A stretch of DNA of 64,000 nt from Pseudopithomyces maydicus (taxonomy: Eukaryota > Ascomycota > Dothideomycetes > Pleosporales > Didymosphaeriaceae), in contig JANTUC010000005.1 in NCBI GenBank assembly GCA_026873275.1, positions 868,001 through 932,000 on the forward strand, in the 5' to 3' direction. Below the pieces are notes generated by a model that had not been told where the DNA came from, made no database searches, and saw nothing but the letters and a program-made list of their open reading frames with translations. This document shows positions 33,989-46,714 of this stretch, piece after piece. Each line of letters starts with the position of its first letter. The first letter of the stretch is position 1. The translations under genes and the position numbers were made by a program.

Positions 33989-34297
33989 GGCAAGAAGGGC
34001 CTGGCAGCTGAATGGAGGGTGCAGTCCAGCCAGCACGACATGCATGGATATTTGCACGGCCAGAGCAGACACGGAGCAGACACAGAGCAGACAAGGGGCG
34101 ATGGCGATGGAGACGGGGCAGCGCGTGTGCAGTGTCTGTCTGGTCGTGGTGTCCGTCGTTCCGTGAGCGATGGCCGGGTCTACGGGGGCAAGAAGGGCCT
34201 GGCAGCTGAATGGAGGGTGCAGTCCAGCCAGCACGACATGCATGGATATCTGCACAGCCAGAGCAGACACAGAGCAGACAAGGGGCGATGGCGATGG
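33989..34297 (+). repeat. ~110-bp direct repeat pair
   Basis: Copy 1 33989-34110 and copy 2 34188-34297, separated by 77 bp. They are nearly identical except that copy 1 has an extra 12-bp AGCAGACAC-type step and a few substitutions. Each begins GGCAAGAAGGGCCTGG and ends in ATGGCGATGG. No terminal inverted repeats or coding capacity were seen. Confidence 0.9.
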
Positions 34298-34655
34298 ACA
34301 CGGCAGCCAGCGCGTGTGCAGTTGTCGTGATGGCCCGCGACGCGCTGATCGGCCTAGGCGGGCCAGGGCTGGCTCGCTAGCTCATGTACGGCTCGAGGCA
34401 GCGGCGTATGGGCACCCGGTCACTCGATTCTTTTCAAGATCACCACCGACACCGTCCAAGACGCATTTCGGCTTGCACAGCGCCCCTTGGACGTGCCAGC
34501 GCGAATCCGACCGCAGCAGCGCACCCGCGAGACGCCCGAGAAGCGTGCGACTCGGCATCTGCGCCGCTCCATGGTCATTCCGGGCGGCGCGCGGTGGTCT
34601 CCTTGTCGTGACCTGTTGTGAAGAGGCTCCCAGCCCGCCCGTCGTGCCTTTTGTG

Positions 34656-37600
34656 ATGGCCTCCGACCCGCCGCAAGACAACGAACGCGCCCACCCCGAA
34701 CTCGCGCCCAACGCGACCCACGCCCTGCAGCCCCAAGACGACGACGACACCCCGCCGTCCGCCATCGAAGACGACGACCAGCCACTGCCGCACAATGGCC
34801 TCGACGACCCCCTGCAGCCCTCGCGCCCGGCGAAGCGGCGGAAGCTCGACGACCTCACGCCGCGTCGCTCCACCTCACGCGCCGCATCGCCGCCGTGGAA
34901 GGCCTTTGCAGCCGACGGCCCAACCACCATCATAGAGAATGGCAGACGCAAGTCGTCGCGCGTCAACCGCGACCAGCCGCCACCCGAGCCCACCCCGCCC
35001 ATCAAGAAGCCCGCGCGTGCCAACGGCGCCTCCAAGACCACCAGCGCCTCCAAGGCCACCAGCAAGCAGAGTTCGCGCGCGGTTTCCGCCTCCACCACAT
35101 CGTCCAGGGCCAACAAACCCCCACCGTCATCCAAGAAGGCAGTCGCGCTCCCACACCTCCAGTCGCCCACCCGCAAGTCAGAGCGCACTAGGAAGCCGCC
35201 TACTGCCCTCGTCACCGAGTCTGCTGAGCCCGCCGCTGCGAACCCAACTCCCGAGTCCTCACGGAGACGCCCGGCCCGCGGCCGCAAACCCACCGTGACT
35301 TCAACCGACGACGGAGCCAAAGACCTTCATGACCCCAACCACTCCTTCGACCCCTGGGACGCTCCTCCGCCCCGAATACGTCTGACCTTCCGCAAGCTCG
35401 ACCCGCCCAACCGCCATCCCCACCATATGCCGCCCCCGCCGAAACACGTTTCTTTCGCCGACTGGCTGCAACAAGACGACCCGTTGGAGGGAGAAGAAAG
35501 CCAAAGAATAACTGAGGAAAAGGCAAAAGAGGAAGCGGAGCGCCGCCTGCAGATTGTCGAAGCCGCCGAGCGAGGTGTGCTCAGCTTAGGAAGGTGCAGC
35601 ATATTCCAGCCGGAACCAGCCAACGAGCCTCCGCCGCAATACAGCCACTGGGATCATGTCGTCAATCACGCCCTGACCTTCAACAAGCTTCTCAGGGAGG
35701 AGAATGCTCATCACCGAAAGACGGCAAAGATACTTGCGCGGGAAGCATATGAGTACTGGAAAGAAAAGTACAAGCGGAAGTCACAGGATGAGATCGATCA
35801 AGAGGAAGCAGACCGCGCTCTGTTGAGATACAAGCAGCTGATCAAGGATGTCAAAGATACCTGGGCAAATGTCAGAGTCGAGATTGACAAGGAGCGCGTT
35901 GCCAAGTGGGAAGCCGAACAGGTTCAACTTGGTGCCAAGGCAATGGACAGCATGTTCAATCAAGCCCAGGAAATCCTTGGCCGCAACGTGGTCGATTCGG
36001 CCTCATCCTTTGTGAGCGATGATCGTGACAGCGATGGCGAGGGTGAAGACTTCGAGAGCGCTGCGTCACATCTTTCGGAACAAGAAGGTATGGATGCGAA
36101 CATGACTTCGGACTCGGATAGCAATGATGGTGAAGGCGACGATGAGGATGCCAACCTGACCGCGGAGCAATTACGCGAGAAATACGGACAACTTCCCGAC
36201 CTCCCAGATGATAGTTCGACTGCTAGTGACGAAGACGAGGATGAAGATGAGGACGAGACTATGGATGAAGCAGACCATGGTACACCCGAGCCAACTCCTG
36301 ATCCAGACATAGAGCCAGAAAACGGCCACGAAATACCCGAATTGCCCTCCTCACAAGCAACCAGCCAGCACGGCGACAACCTTGCCAACGGCCACGAAAA
36401 AGGACCACACTACCTGGATCCAGCTACAGTGGAACTCGATGTTGTAGATGAGGCTCTGTTGGATTCTGACGAAGATGGTTCGGGATCTGGTAGTGAGGAG
36501 TGGCCGAGTGATGAAGATGGCTCTGAAGATGGCTCCGAGGAAGACGACGAAGAACAGCCAGAGTCCGGTTCCGAGGAGGTGACGACGTGGGTGTGATGGG
36601 TTTCCTGGCTCCGGATGAGATCAAAAAGTTGAAGGAAGCAGCCAAGAAGGTTGTAGACGATGTGGCCGCCGAAACCGAAGGTGCGGTCACTGAACAACCT
36701 ATCGATGATATCGAAGCTTCAAATGGTACGATAGAAACATATTACGAGAACACCAAGCAGGATATCAAGCATGTCACAAAGGAAAACGGCGAGCCTCGCG
36801 ATTTGGATTACCACATGGAGCCCATGGCTGACGTCGATTCAATGCCGTTGCCCGAAGAAGACGATGCGGAAGTTGGTGACGAGCCCGAAGCGGACAAACA
36901 GGACCAGGACGACGAGGCAGCATCTGGGAAAGAAATCTCGCGCAGTCGTTCTCGTCATGCGTCTGAGCCTCCGCGCGTTGAAATTCCATCTCTTCTACGA
37001 GGTACACTTCGTGAGTACCAGCACGACGGCCTCGATTGGCTTGCCAACCTATATGATTCGGAAACGAATGGCATTCTTGCTGATGAGATGGGTCTTGGCA
37101 AGACAATTCAGACAATTTCGGTGCTTGCGTACATTGCCGTTTATCGACAGAAGTGGGGGCCGCATCTGGTTGTGGTGCCCACGAGCGTAATGCTCAATTG
37201 GGAAATGGAGTTCAAGAAGTTTTTACCGGGTTTCAAGATCCTTACCTACTACGGCGACATTAATGAGCGCAAAAGAAAGCGTATTGGTTGGCGTAATACA
37301 GGCAAAGACATGATTAACGTCGTCATCACGTCGTATCAGCTGATCCTCCAAGACGCTGCGGCATTCAAAATGCGTGCTTGGCAATATCTCGTGCTGGACG
37401 AAGCTCACAACATAAAGAACTTCAAGTCTCAGCGGTGGCAGACTATGCTGAATCTCCGGACAGAACGAAGACTGTTATTAACAGGTACTCCTCTCCAAAA
37501 CAATATAGATGAGCTTTGGTCGCTTCTATACTTCTTGATGCCTGCTGGTTTTGCAGGCGAAGGTCGTATTGCTGGCTTGGAAGAGTTCACTATGGCTTTG

Positions 37601-39733
37601 AAAAACCCCACAAACCAAATTCTCGAACAAGGACGGCAACAGCTCGATGCAGAAGCCCAGAAGATTGTCAAAAAGCTGCACGAGGTCTTACGACCATATC
37701 TTCTCCGAAGACTGAAAGCAGATGTCGAGAAGCAAATGCCAGGAAAGTACGAACATGTGGTCTACTGCAAGCTGTCTAAACGACAGCGACAACTGTATGA
37801 TGGATTCATGGGCCGTGCCTCAACTAAGGAGATTCTGTCTTCTGGAAACTACATGTCAATTATCAACTGCCTAATGTCACTTCGGAAAGTTTGCAACCAC
37901 CCTGATTTGTTCGAGACGAGAGCTATTGTGACGTCTATGGCGATGCCCAAGTCTGTGGCTGCCCAATTCGAGATCAAAGATTTCCTCATCCGGAAACGGT
38001 TGTCACAGGGAATGGAGGAAAAGCAAGTTAGTCTGGACGCATTGAATTTTGTATTTGCGAACAGAGAACGTATGTCACTCCTGCAGGCACGGAGATCGCA
38101 ACAAATTCGCGCCACTCGTCCATTAGAAGACCTTATCGAAGTTCAAACTCGTCGGATCAACCAGCATACCGAATCAGGACCATCTTCAATGCAATCCACG
38201 CTTGCAGCTATGGCAAACAGAGAACGAATCGCCATTCGCGACCATCTTCGGACGTGTCTCAAGCTTACCCGGGCTCGGACTCAATTTCTTCCAATGTACG
38301 GGAAAGGCCTGATTGATCGTCTTACAATGGATTATCAAACCTATGCTTTCGGAGCTCGAGAACCAAACGAGCAGATTACTAGGCCTCCACAGCCAACCTA
38401 CAATCAACCGTACGGTCCGGGCATGCAGTATCATCAGCCAAATCCATTCGGACACGCACCAGTATCTTTGCCACCCGTAATCGGTATCAAAGAAGGTCGT
38501 CGCGGACGGTTAGGTTTCCGTCAACCTCTTCGACCAGCCCTTGCGTCGCTGTGGCATCAACAAAGAATCACCGCCTTCACCAATATGATCCCTACTCTCG
38601 AAGAACGCGCTGAAACTCTTGAACCACTTCTCACACGTTTCACTTGCGTCACTCCTGCCGTTGCGGCCGAGGAGTTGGCTCCTTTGACACTCTCGCAACC
38701 TGGCGTGAAACTTATACGTTCTTCGGAGATGGCTCACCAACGCGACCCTTTCCACGAACCCCGTATCCGACAGTCCATCGCCTTCCCTGATAAACGCCTC
38801 CTTCAATATGATTGCGGTAAATTGCAGCGTCTTGCGACACTCTTGCGCGACCTCCAGGCTGGTGGCCACCGTGCTCTTATCTTCACGCAAATGACGAAAG
38901 TCCTCGACATCCTCGAACAATTTCTGAATATTCACGGACATCGCTACCTGCGTCTCGACGGTGCGACCAAGGTCGAGCAGCGCCAGATTCTCACCGACCG
39001 GTTCAATAATGACCCGCGCATTCTGTGTTTCATCCTATCTTCCCGGTCTGGAGGTCTCGGCATCAATCTCACGGGCGCGGATACTGTGATATTTTATGAC
39101 TTGGATTGGAATCCCGCCATGGACAAACAGTGCCAGGACCGCTCGCATCGTATTGGGCAAACACGTGACGTGCACATTTACAAGTTTGTCAGCGAATATA
39201 CAATCGAAGCGAATATTCTGCGAAAGAGTAACCAGAAGCGCTTGTTGGATGATGTTATCATTCAAAAGGGAGACTTCACGACAGATACGTTCAATCGTGT
39301 AACTTGGCGTGACGCGTTGGATGACGGGCTCGGCGATGAAGCAGGTGCGGCGATGGATCGAGTGTTGGGTGAAAAGGCGGGGTTGCTATCCAATACCAAC
39401 ATCATGGGAACGGTAGAGGATACAGAGGATGTGAGCGCTGCGAACGTCGCCCAGAAAGAGATTGTGGATGAGATTCGTGACGACCAAGTGGATTTCTCGG
39501 AGAGCACAGCAGTCACGCCGGGTGGTGCCACGAGAGCCGCTAGCGTCGATCTGCGCGAAGAGATGCCAGGTGGTATTGGAGGCGAGAAACAGAGAAGGCA
39601 CGTAGACGAGTACATGTTGGATAGGGGGAGGGAGGAATGGGGCAAAGAGCCGTACAAGCCTTTGACGGAAAGACAGCGTCGGCACCGGAAGGGACAGGAT
39701 CGGCACAGGACGAGCAAGAAGAGAAGGTATTGA
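34656..39733 (+). CDS. SWR1: SWR1 chromatin-remodelling ATPase, one-base frameshift
   Basis: Catalytic subunit that exchanges H2A for H2A.Z. About 1692 residues after one break; no intron. The disordered N-terminus has SRPAKRRKLDD. The HSA domain is at ~327-440 (YSHWDHVVNHALTFNKLLRE, IDKERVAKWEAEQ). An acidic region follows. The ATPase contains Walker A DEMGLGKT (~809), DEAH in LVLDEAHNIKN (~913), GTPLQNNIDELWSLL, and after the long Swr1/Ino80-type insertion the second lobe with RLDGATKVEQRQ, SSRSGGLGINLTGADTV and DRSHRIGQTRDVHIYKF. The frame changes between 36580 and 36596: the acidic segment ends in EEVTTW and resumes as GVMGFLAPDEIKKLK in the -1 frame. The G run 36589-36591 is the best site for a missing base. 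No acceptable intron fits. Start ATG 34656 follows the SWR1-like MASDPP. Confidence 0.92.
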
Positions 39734-40939
39734 GATACCTCTATTAACAACTTGTAGAGTAACTAATGGTGTTCTGGGGTTGTATTAATACTGTGGTGCA
39801 TCGGAGGCGTTGGGCGATGACGAGCTTGGGGAAGAAACACATGTACATGTATGAATAGGGGTTCTAGGTACAAAGGCTGCATGTATGTTCATGCATTAGT
39901 GGCGTTCACTGCTGAAAATGATCGGTACAATTACAAAGATATTGTTCTGCATAAGTATGTCTAAGACTGCATAAAATTGTGGTTGGCATCCCCTAGAGAC
40001 TAGCATGATTGTATCAGCCAACCGAAAAGACTAAACTAACAGTTTGACATATGTCTACGGGGACTGCGTTCGCGGGACGAATTTGCCGTGCCTTGATCAC
40101 TTTAGGCAGTATATTTATACAACAGAATAAAGTATTATGTCAGTTGTATTCTCCCATGGCGAACAGGGTGTCAGTACGCGACCGTAGTAGTTGCAGCTCT
40201 TACAAGATCAATGTAGTGTAGAACCTTTTATATAAAAAAATTATAGAAGACGCTATTTGATTAACGCCATCTTACTAACGTTTAATGAATAGTAGGGGTA
40301 CTGCAAGCGTCAATTTGGCTACATGTACCTGCTTGAATACGGTGAACAGGATTTATCGAGTAATCTTACTTACTATGCAGGATATACTGATAATTCTTGA
40401 GAGACTGAATTGAATGATCGCAATGTAGATCTGGCGCAAAAATTGGGAGGGGTCGCGCTGCAGTTGGTCATTAGGCGAGCGAATCTTCTTACAATTGGAC
40501 ATTCATTCATGACAAACACTAGTATTGACGATGAATGCATGGTATTTGTCACCAGGAAGTTGCAATGAGAAATGAGGCTTTTTCGAGACACTACATTGTC
40601 ATGTCCCAAGCTCCGCGATATACCCGGCTGTCTGGAACAAACACACCAAAGGACGAGCTAAACTACAATGTGCACCGTCGCAAACTACGATTGTCACCGT
40701 ATACGCCCCAATACCAACCCCAGGGCATTGATTACGAGAGGTACACCTTCCCAACAAAAGAGACCCAAAGCCAACTTATCTCCAGCACTCTCCATGGTAT
40801 CAAAGGAAAAAAGGGACCCCACTGACCCCTATTACTGCAGGTGTGCATTTGTATGAAGAAATCCACGTGAAAGAAAAAGAGAGCAATTGCACTCGGAAAA
40901 GGATTGGTGAGAGAGACAAAGAAATAGGCACCGATGTGC
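39734..40939. other. Convergent intergenic region SWR1/RAX1-like
   Basis: 1.2 kb, A+T-rich around 39900-40350, with only short chance frames. It holds the 3' ends of two converging genes. Confidence 0.5.
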
Positions 40940-42130
40940 TTATAGGCGCTTGCCGGGAACGAAGATGAATAGGCAGCACACAGCCGCGTCGACAAGGATG
41001 AACAGGCCCAGCATAGTAGCCGAGCGTGCGTTCAATGTCTTGCGGACAAATGGCTCCCGTATCCGATTGAAGTCGAACAGTGTGTACTCACTGTAACCGA
41101 CCATGGCTACAATTGGATCAAGCATGTACTGATGTGTGAAGATGAAATAGAGGGCCACAGTAAACGGCAGTATGATCTAGTTGCACTGGTTAGCTCAAAA
41201 TATTAGAGCGGAACTATTGTCGCATACCCAGCATCGAGTGGTTCGTGACTTGTTGAGGAAGATGAGGATGAAAGCTGTCCACACGGCCCCAAAGAAGCTG
41301 ATGAGTCCTATAATGAGCCGAATCATCATGCTCTGAGGCACAAGATTACCAAGCCCTTTGCTCTGGAGAAAGCCTGGGAAAGCGTCCCGCTCCATGGCTT
41401 GGAAGACATAGTCCTTCGCTGCGTCGAAGAGTTCTGGGTCGCTGCGTTGGTCAGGGCCCTCGATGGCCTCTTGCACGTCGTGGAGGATACTCTGGGGAAT
41501 GATAATCTCTCGCTCGGAGCCGGGTAGGAGATAGGTGTAGAGGATCTTCTCGGCGGAAGCTCGCAAGTCCTCGCGCCTAGGCTGGTTATCGCCCGAGGAA
41601 TTCTGGCCGGGTGACGAGTCGTGAGGAGAATCTGTGTGTAAGGTCATGAGGCTCGGGCGTCCTGGAAAGTCGCGGCTCTGATTGCTCCCTTGGCTGTTCT
41701 GCGGCGAGTGCTGGCGACTTCCGTGGTCTGAGCGGAGGAAAGCCGAAAGACGCTGGTCTGAAACATTGCCTTTCTCTCCAGACGGACCCTCTCCTGCATT
41801 GTCGAGAATGTACGATGACCTCTTGCTGTTCTTCTCCATCTCCGGGGTGTCTTCAATGACGGAGCGATGCAGGCGGCGTACGTACAGCCGGCATAGCTGG
41901 AGATGCTGGGATACATCGAGCCTGTTTCGCGGTCAGTACAAGGCGGCTCGGCCATGCAGTCGGGCAGCAGCGCACCAGAAGTCCAGGTAGTCGACCGACC
42001 GTTGCTGGTCGCGCATGTATATGTAGAAGGAGAAAAGATCGAGCGGCGCAACCGTCTTGCGACTGAGCACTTCAAAGAGATTGGGGAAGCGGTTGCGGTT
42101 GAGCTCCGCCGGCAGCGGTGAGTCGGACAT
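40940..42130 (-). CDS. RGS-domain membrane protein, RAX1-like
   Basis: Exons 42130-41976, 41921-41228, 41176-40940, 361 residues. An RGS-like region starts at PNLFEVLSRKTVAPLDLFSF, RDQQRSVDYLDFW, then LDVSQHLQLCRLYVRRLHRS. After a polar loop of ~80 residues it resumes with SAEKILYTYLLPGSEREIIIP and AAKDYVFQAMERDAFPGFLQS. Three membrane segments follow: ~251-273 (LIIGLISFFGAVWTAFILIF), ~284-305 and ~338-358. THQYMLDPIVAMVGYSEYT is characteristic of fungal Rax1. Yeast Rax1 marks bipolar bud sites with Rax2; in moulds a polarity role is inferred. Intron 1 removes a stop and has a perfect TACTGAC branch site. Its 5' boundary was chosen so that W52 is split, matching the family. Confidence 0.85.
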
Positions 42131-42919
42131 GACGGCGGTGGTTGCGCTTTGTCGGGGCGCAGAGAGGAGGATACAAGTCTGGCAGAGGTGGTGGCGGCCC
42201 TGGGTCTGCTATGGGCGGCGGAAATGACGTTGGGTAGCGCGTGCGACGCGGCAGCTTCCGCTCGCTGGGCGACGGTGGGACGATGGGACGGTGGAGAGTG
42301 GTGGAACGAGTGACGGGCAGTTGGAGGGAGGCGGCAGGTGAGTTTGGGTCGCAGCGAGGCTGTCGCAGGGGAGGCCGACGGGGTGCCGGTAACGCAATTG
42401 ACGTTGGACAGCGAGGTGAAGGCGGGAAATTAGACCTGAGGTCGGGTCTAGAGCTTGGCGCTACGAGTGGAAACAAACGGCGGGTGGCTGACGACGGCGC
42501 ATGCGGCTCGCGCTCGCGTGAAGAGTGGAGGCTTCGAAACGCGGCGCGCAGAGAGCTGGCGCGACTCACTCACGAATTCTGGGCCTTGCGGAGACGTCGT
42601 CGCCTCGGTGATGATGGGGTTGGAATCCTGAAACGGCAGCCCGACTACCCCGGAGCGTGCGTCTCGTATCCTCCTGCACCTGCAAGGACCGCATCTGGCA
42701 TATTGCAAAGTGTAAACGAGCCACCATCATGAGAGGTTGCGATACACGTATCTGTAGGAGATCGTCTTCCTCCAGCTGCACATTAGACATATGACTCTTA
42801 GCAGGGCGCAGTGAGGCGGGCAACCGCAGCCCAGCCCCTCGGCGCCAGGCAGCAGCCAGCAGGAGCGAACCTATATACCTAGGTATGATATTTAAGTACA
42901 TGTATACCTACGACCTGCA
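42131..42919. promoter_or_regulatory. Divergent promoter, RAX1-like / 2OG oxygenase
   Basis: 789 bp, very G+C- and purine-rich on the plus strand, between divergent genes. A 163-codon plus-strand frame (42241-42732) lacks an ATG start and any family features. ATACCTAGGTAT palindrome at 42875-42886. Confidence 0.5.
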
Positions 42920-43873
42920 ATGCATGCACTTCGTCTGGGTTTAGTACCATCTACACGTAGGCTTCTGCAGTCGACTTCGTTTTCATATTCTCAGTTCCCT
43001 ACATCCACCATGGCTTCAACCAATAGAGTCGAGCTGCCAGGCGGCTTTCTCGACGGCCCGGCCCCAAATCTTACTAAACGCGTCATTGATTTCAAAAAGG
43101 AGGGAATCCCGCAATATGACGGACGATGGGCGGTTATCCTGGACGGCGTGTTGTCGCAAGAGGAGTGCGACCTGTTGATCAAGGCCGCTGAAAGCACGAG
43201 TGATGGCCAGTGGGAGAGGGTGAGTCACGCAACAGGTGGAGATCCATATCGAGTTACTAATGCTCAATGCCACAGGCAATGGTCAATGTTGGCGCGGGAC
43301 GGCAACGCATGATCGAGGACACACGAAAATGCGGGCGCATTATCTGGGACGACCGTGATGTGGTCGGAAAGATCTGGGCAAGAGTAGCCGACTCCGTCCA
43401 AGATATACACCAATTGAGCAATTGGCCAGATGTGACAGGAGCTGGTCCGGCAAAGCGAGAGGAGACATGGACGGCAACCCGATTGAATGAGAGAATGAGA
43501 TTTCTCAAATACGTTGGAGGAGAATACTTTAAAGGTACGTTTGGTCTTAACTTGACTCTGTCACTACTTTCAAGCTGACCATGTAGCCCATAATGATGGC
43601 ACGTATGAGACTCCCGACGGGAAAGAGCGATCCTACTTTACGCTCCACTTGTATCTCAACGATGCGGAAGGCCAATTAGAAGGAGGCGCGACCACTTTTT
43701 ACGATTATAATATGACCAGGAAGATAGATGTTATACCAAAGAGCGGTCGTATTCTCATGTTCCAGCATCGCAATCTTCTTCATTCGGGGGACGACGTGGC
43801 GAATGGGATCAAGTATACGATGAGGACGGATGTTATGTATACAAGAGCGGATAACAAAGACACGGCTGAATGA
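42920..43873 (+). CDS. 2OG-Fe(II) oxygenase, prolyl 4-hydroxylase-like
   Basis: Exons 42920-43219, 43276-43534, 43587-43873, 281 residues. The core is a P4H-alpha type double-stranded beta-helix: ILDGVLSQEECDLLIKAAE, then ERMRFLKYVGGEYFK, the Fe ligands His-188 and Asp-190 (AHNDG), LHLYLND, GGATTFYD, the distal His-252 (NLLHSGDDV) and the 2-oxoglutarate-binding Lys-262 (GIKYTMRTD). The first 30 residues (MHALRLGLVPSTRRLLQSTS) are Arg/Ser-rich without acids and look like a mitochondrial presequence. Alternatively translation begins at Met-31 (CACCATGG context at 43010), giving a cytosolic form. Both starts are in one exon, so dual targeting is possible. The substrate is not known. Confidence 0.88.
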
Positions 43874-46714
43874 AGCGGCACAGGAACGACAGCATTGGGT
43901 ATCGTGGGCGGATACATCGATGCGTAATGAGCATGACTGGAGTATCGGTGTTTGATATTTGAAAATCCATTAGCAGCATCCTGGAACTGTCTATAAATCG
44001 ACAGAACATACCTGAAAGAAAAAGTAAGGAACGGCCCGCCTCTCCAGAGTAATCAGAATCGAATGATACCCTCGCTCTTTCGCCAAAGGCTACTCGAGTC
44101 TGGGTACGCCGCGTATTGTACTACAGTGTCGCGCCGTAGCGCACACAATCTTCGCACCGACTCCCATAGGGACACCACGAACATCACCCCCAAACAAGTC
44201 GGAAGTGATGCCATGGGCCCTGAGCTTTCTGATGCCGAGTGCAGACGTGAGTCACGCCAGGCCCTTACGGGCAGTCGTGCCAGACCTCGCAGAGCGAGAG
44301 AATGGCAGAAGAGGTGAAGATTACTCCGAATTTCTCATTTGCAGAGGAAGACTGCGCGAGACAAGCTCGGCGTCTGTGTGTAAGCAAAGAAACGCAGCGT
44401 TGGAGAGGCGGGCCGTTGGAGAGAAAAGTTTCAGGCGTCGGGAGCTGTGGGGTTTTGTAGGTCGGCGGAGCAGGAGCTACGGCACGGAAGAACTGTTCGG
44501 ACCTGCAGCCTAGACACCAAACGCTCACTACCCATGACCTACCTATATGCAAGCATCACCTGGGTCGTGATCGTACGGCTGGCTGGAACATGAAAGAAAT
44601 AGTGACTGAAGAACGGCTTCTGCAAATTTGTGTTTTCGATTCCGTGTGTGCAGCAGTCAGTAGCCCAGCCTGGGCTCAACAGAACATTAGAATAGATATC
44701 ACCTGAGCATGTATAGTCATCTGGGTAAATTCTTGAATCACAACGCTAATAGCATACACCTGAAACCGATGGGAGATGAACTGAAAACTATAAAAGCATT
44801 ATTTTTGAACAAAATCTCAAAGATCATTCCCAGGTATACTTAGGTGTAGCGGAGCTCTCCAGCCGCATGGAGAAGTGAAACCTGGCGCAATAAAATTGAG
44901 AGATTCAAAGGAAAAGGAGAAGGAGAAAAGAGAGGAAACCCGACTCTATCTACTATGGTATTTGGTCGAGGCCGTGTCCAATTCATATGTCGATGTGCTC
45001 CGGTTTTCTACACTTTTTCTGTGAATTGTGTTCAGCAATGGGTGGGTGTTGGGCTTGTTACGGTTCAATACACTTCCTCACGATCTATGAGATTGGAACT
45101 TGGAAAAATAAAATATACTTGATGGCACTGCAAGGTTCATTGTTGCCAAGATGTGCGTGAATGAGTAGTCTTCTCTAATTACGATTTGCTCACCAAGATG
45201 ATTACAGGGTCGACCGGCTCCAGACACGTCTGTCTGGTGCGCGGAGCGCTGCTGAACATGGATTCCATGCCAACCTTCCCTTTATCGAACGGTATGTATT
45301 CGAATATTGACAGAAAGATGAAATACACACCTATCTGACCGTTCTGTAGACTGTAGGTATATTGCTTGGCATGACGGCCCTGGCAGGTTTATGGTGAGTT
45401 TACGGTTTAACATCATCAGCACAGATGCAAGGCAAACCTAAGGGTTCCACTCCCTGCGGCGAGTGAAGTTACAAAATCGCATTGAGCATGGCTAAGTTTA
45501 GGGTGCTCGAGCGACAAGAATAGAGTTAAATCCTAGTCTTCGACCACGGATCTGAACTACCCTCCAGAGACCCATGCAATCTCTCGTGTTGGATATGCAA
45601 ATACACCATTCTAATCTAGAGCGTACAGATGATAACCGCTGGCCTGTCGGTTCCACTTCTGAAATCCCACGTGCAGTGAAATCTACCTACCTGGGTATGG
45701 GGTTCAGCTTATAGAAATTTGTGTGCCAGAGGTTCTAGATGATATGTTGGGCACAAGACTGCAATATCGAGTTCATATAAGCACGATAAAGCAATGCTGG
45801 AAGTGAAACAGCCGTTGGAGCTTTATTCGGCGGAGCAAGGTTTCCAATGCTCCATCCACAGCAGCGGCAGAACGTTGATCCGTATCATGTCTGGACCTCG
45901 CGCTGCAGGTCGTCTTGCGCTGCATGCCGGAGATGAAGTTTCGGTCGTGCTCTCTACAATTTTCCACACTAGTCTGTCCCCGTTGCACACATCCCTGCTG
46001 GCTGGACAAGTCACCGGAGCGGCCTTTGAGGGCTGACTCGTGCACGAGGACCGGCTGCAGTAGTGAGCTGCCCACGCTGGCTGTGAGCAGGTGTTAGCCC
46101 GCGAGTGTCTGATGTGCGAGCAAGGCAAGCAGAGCAAGCAGAGCTGCGAACCCCAGGAGATCAGAGGTCAGACGGGTCCAATGCCAAACCTTCCAGCCTT
46201 GTGGGTTTAGGACGCATGCCTGTTCCGTTCAGATGGTCTTTGGGGGCTGCGGGGCCGTCCGCCACCCTCGCACAGCGAATCAAGCCAGGCCTTGTGCACA
46301 CCGGGCAATATCGCATGCTTCGGGGTTCCTGCGCACTGCAGCGTTCGCCAATATTGCCGGCGCTCAACCTGCCCTGATGAGAGCGACAAGCAGGGATTTG
46401 CCACGCATGCTTCCAAGGTACCCGAGTCGTCGCTTGCGGTTTCCACGGCAGGCCAAGGTTGTTAGCTGCTGATGGCTGACCGAGCACTTGACGTACGACT
46501 TCCAACGGCCGACCCGCCGCCTACCGAAGCGCTGCCTACTTACTTGCCGTGCCCGCCGCCCTGTCATGTCGTAAACCGTTTTTCACTGCCTCGCTGCCGT
46601 GCGACCGCGCTTCATCAATGTCCGCCCCATGTCTCATGGAATAGCCCTTTGTCTGCTTGTTGATAATCCCCGCACCCCGCCCATTCCTGTAGTTGACCCA
46701 GCGCGACCGTCGAT
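43874..46714. other. 2.8-kb gene-poor region
   Basis: The longest stretch without a supported gene. Open frames reach only about 115 codons, overlap on both strands and show no family. I looked for tRNA box B (GGTTCRANYCC) and found no convincing match. It could hold long UTRs, non-coding RNA or fast-evolving small genes that cannot be seen by eye. Confidence 0.45.

Larger units (their letters stand above)
33611..34655. other. Intergenic region upstream of SWR1 with direct repeats
   Basis: 1.05 kb containing an 18-bp palindrome (33903-33920) and a ~110-bp direct repeat pair (33989-34297). The reading frame of SWR1 stays open upstream of its ATG to about 34170, but the repeats inside it and the absence of SWR1-like sequence argue against coding. 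Confidence 0.55.

Noticed and set aside
34170..34655. In-frame upstream extension of SWR1
   Set aside because: Overlaps the 110-bp direct repeat and has no Swr1-like sequence; the ATG at 34656 fits the family.
34382..35320. 312-codon minus-strand frame over the SWR1 N-terminus
   Set aside because: Antisense of a Pro/Ala-rich disordered region; no independent evidence.
41922..41939. 18-nt intron in the RAX1-like gene (GTACTG to CAG)
   Set aside because: Far too short for a spliceosomal intron; the 54-nt reading from GTGCGC uses the same acceptor and TACTGAC branch site and yields the family sequence.
42241..42732. 163-codon plus-strand frame between RAX1-like and the oxygenase gene
   Set aside because: No ATG start, strongly Arg/Gly-biased composition, lies in a divergent promoter.
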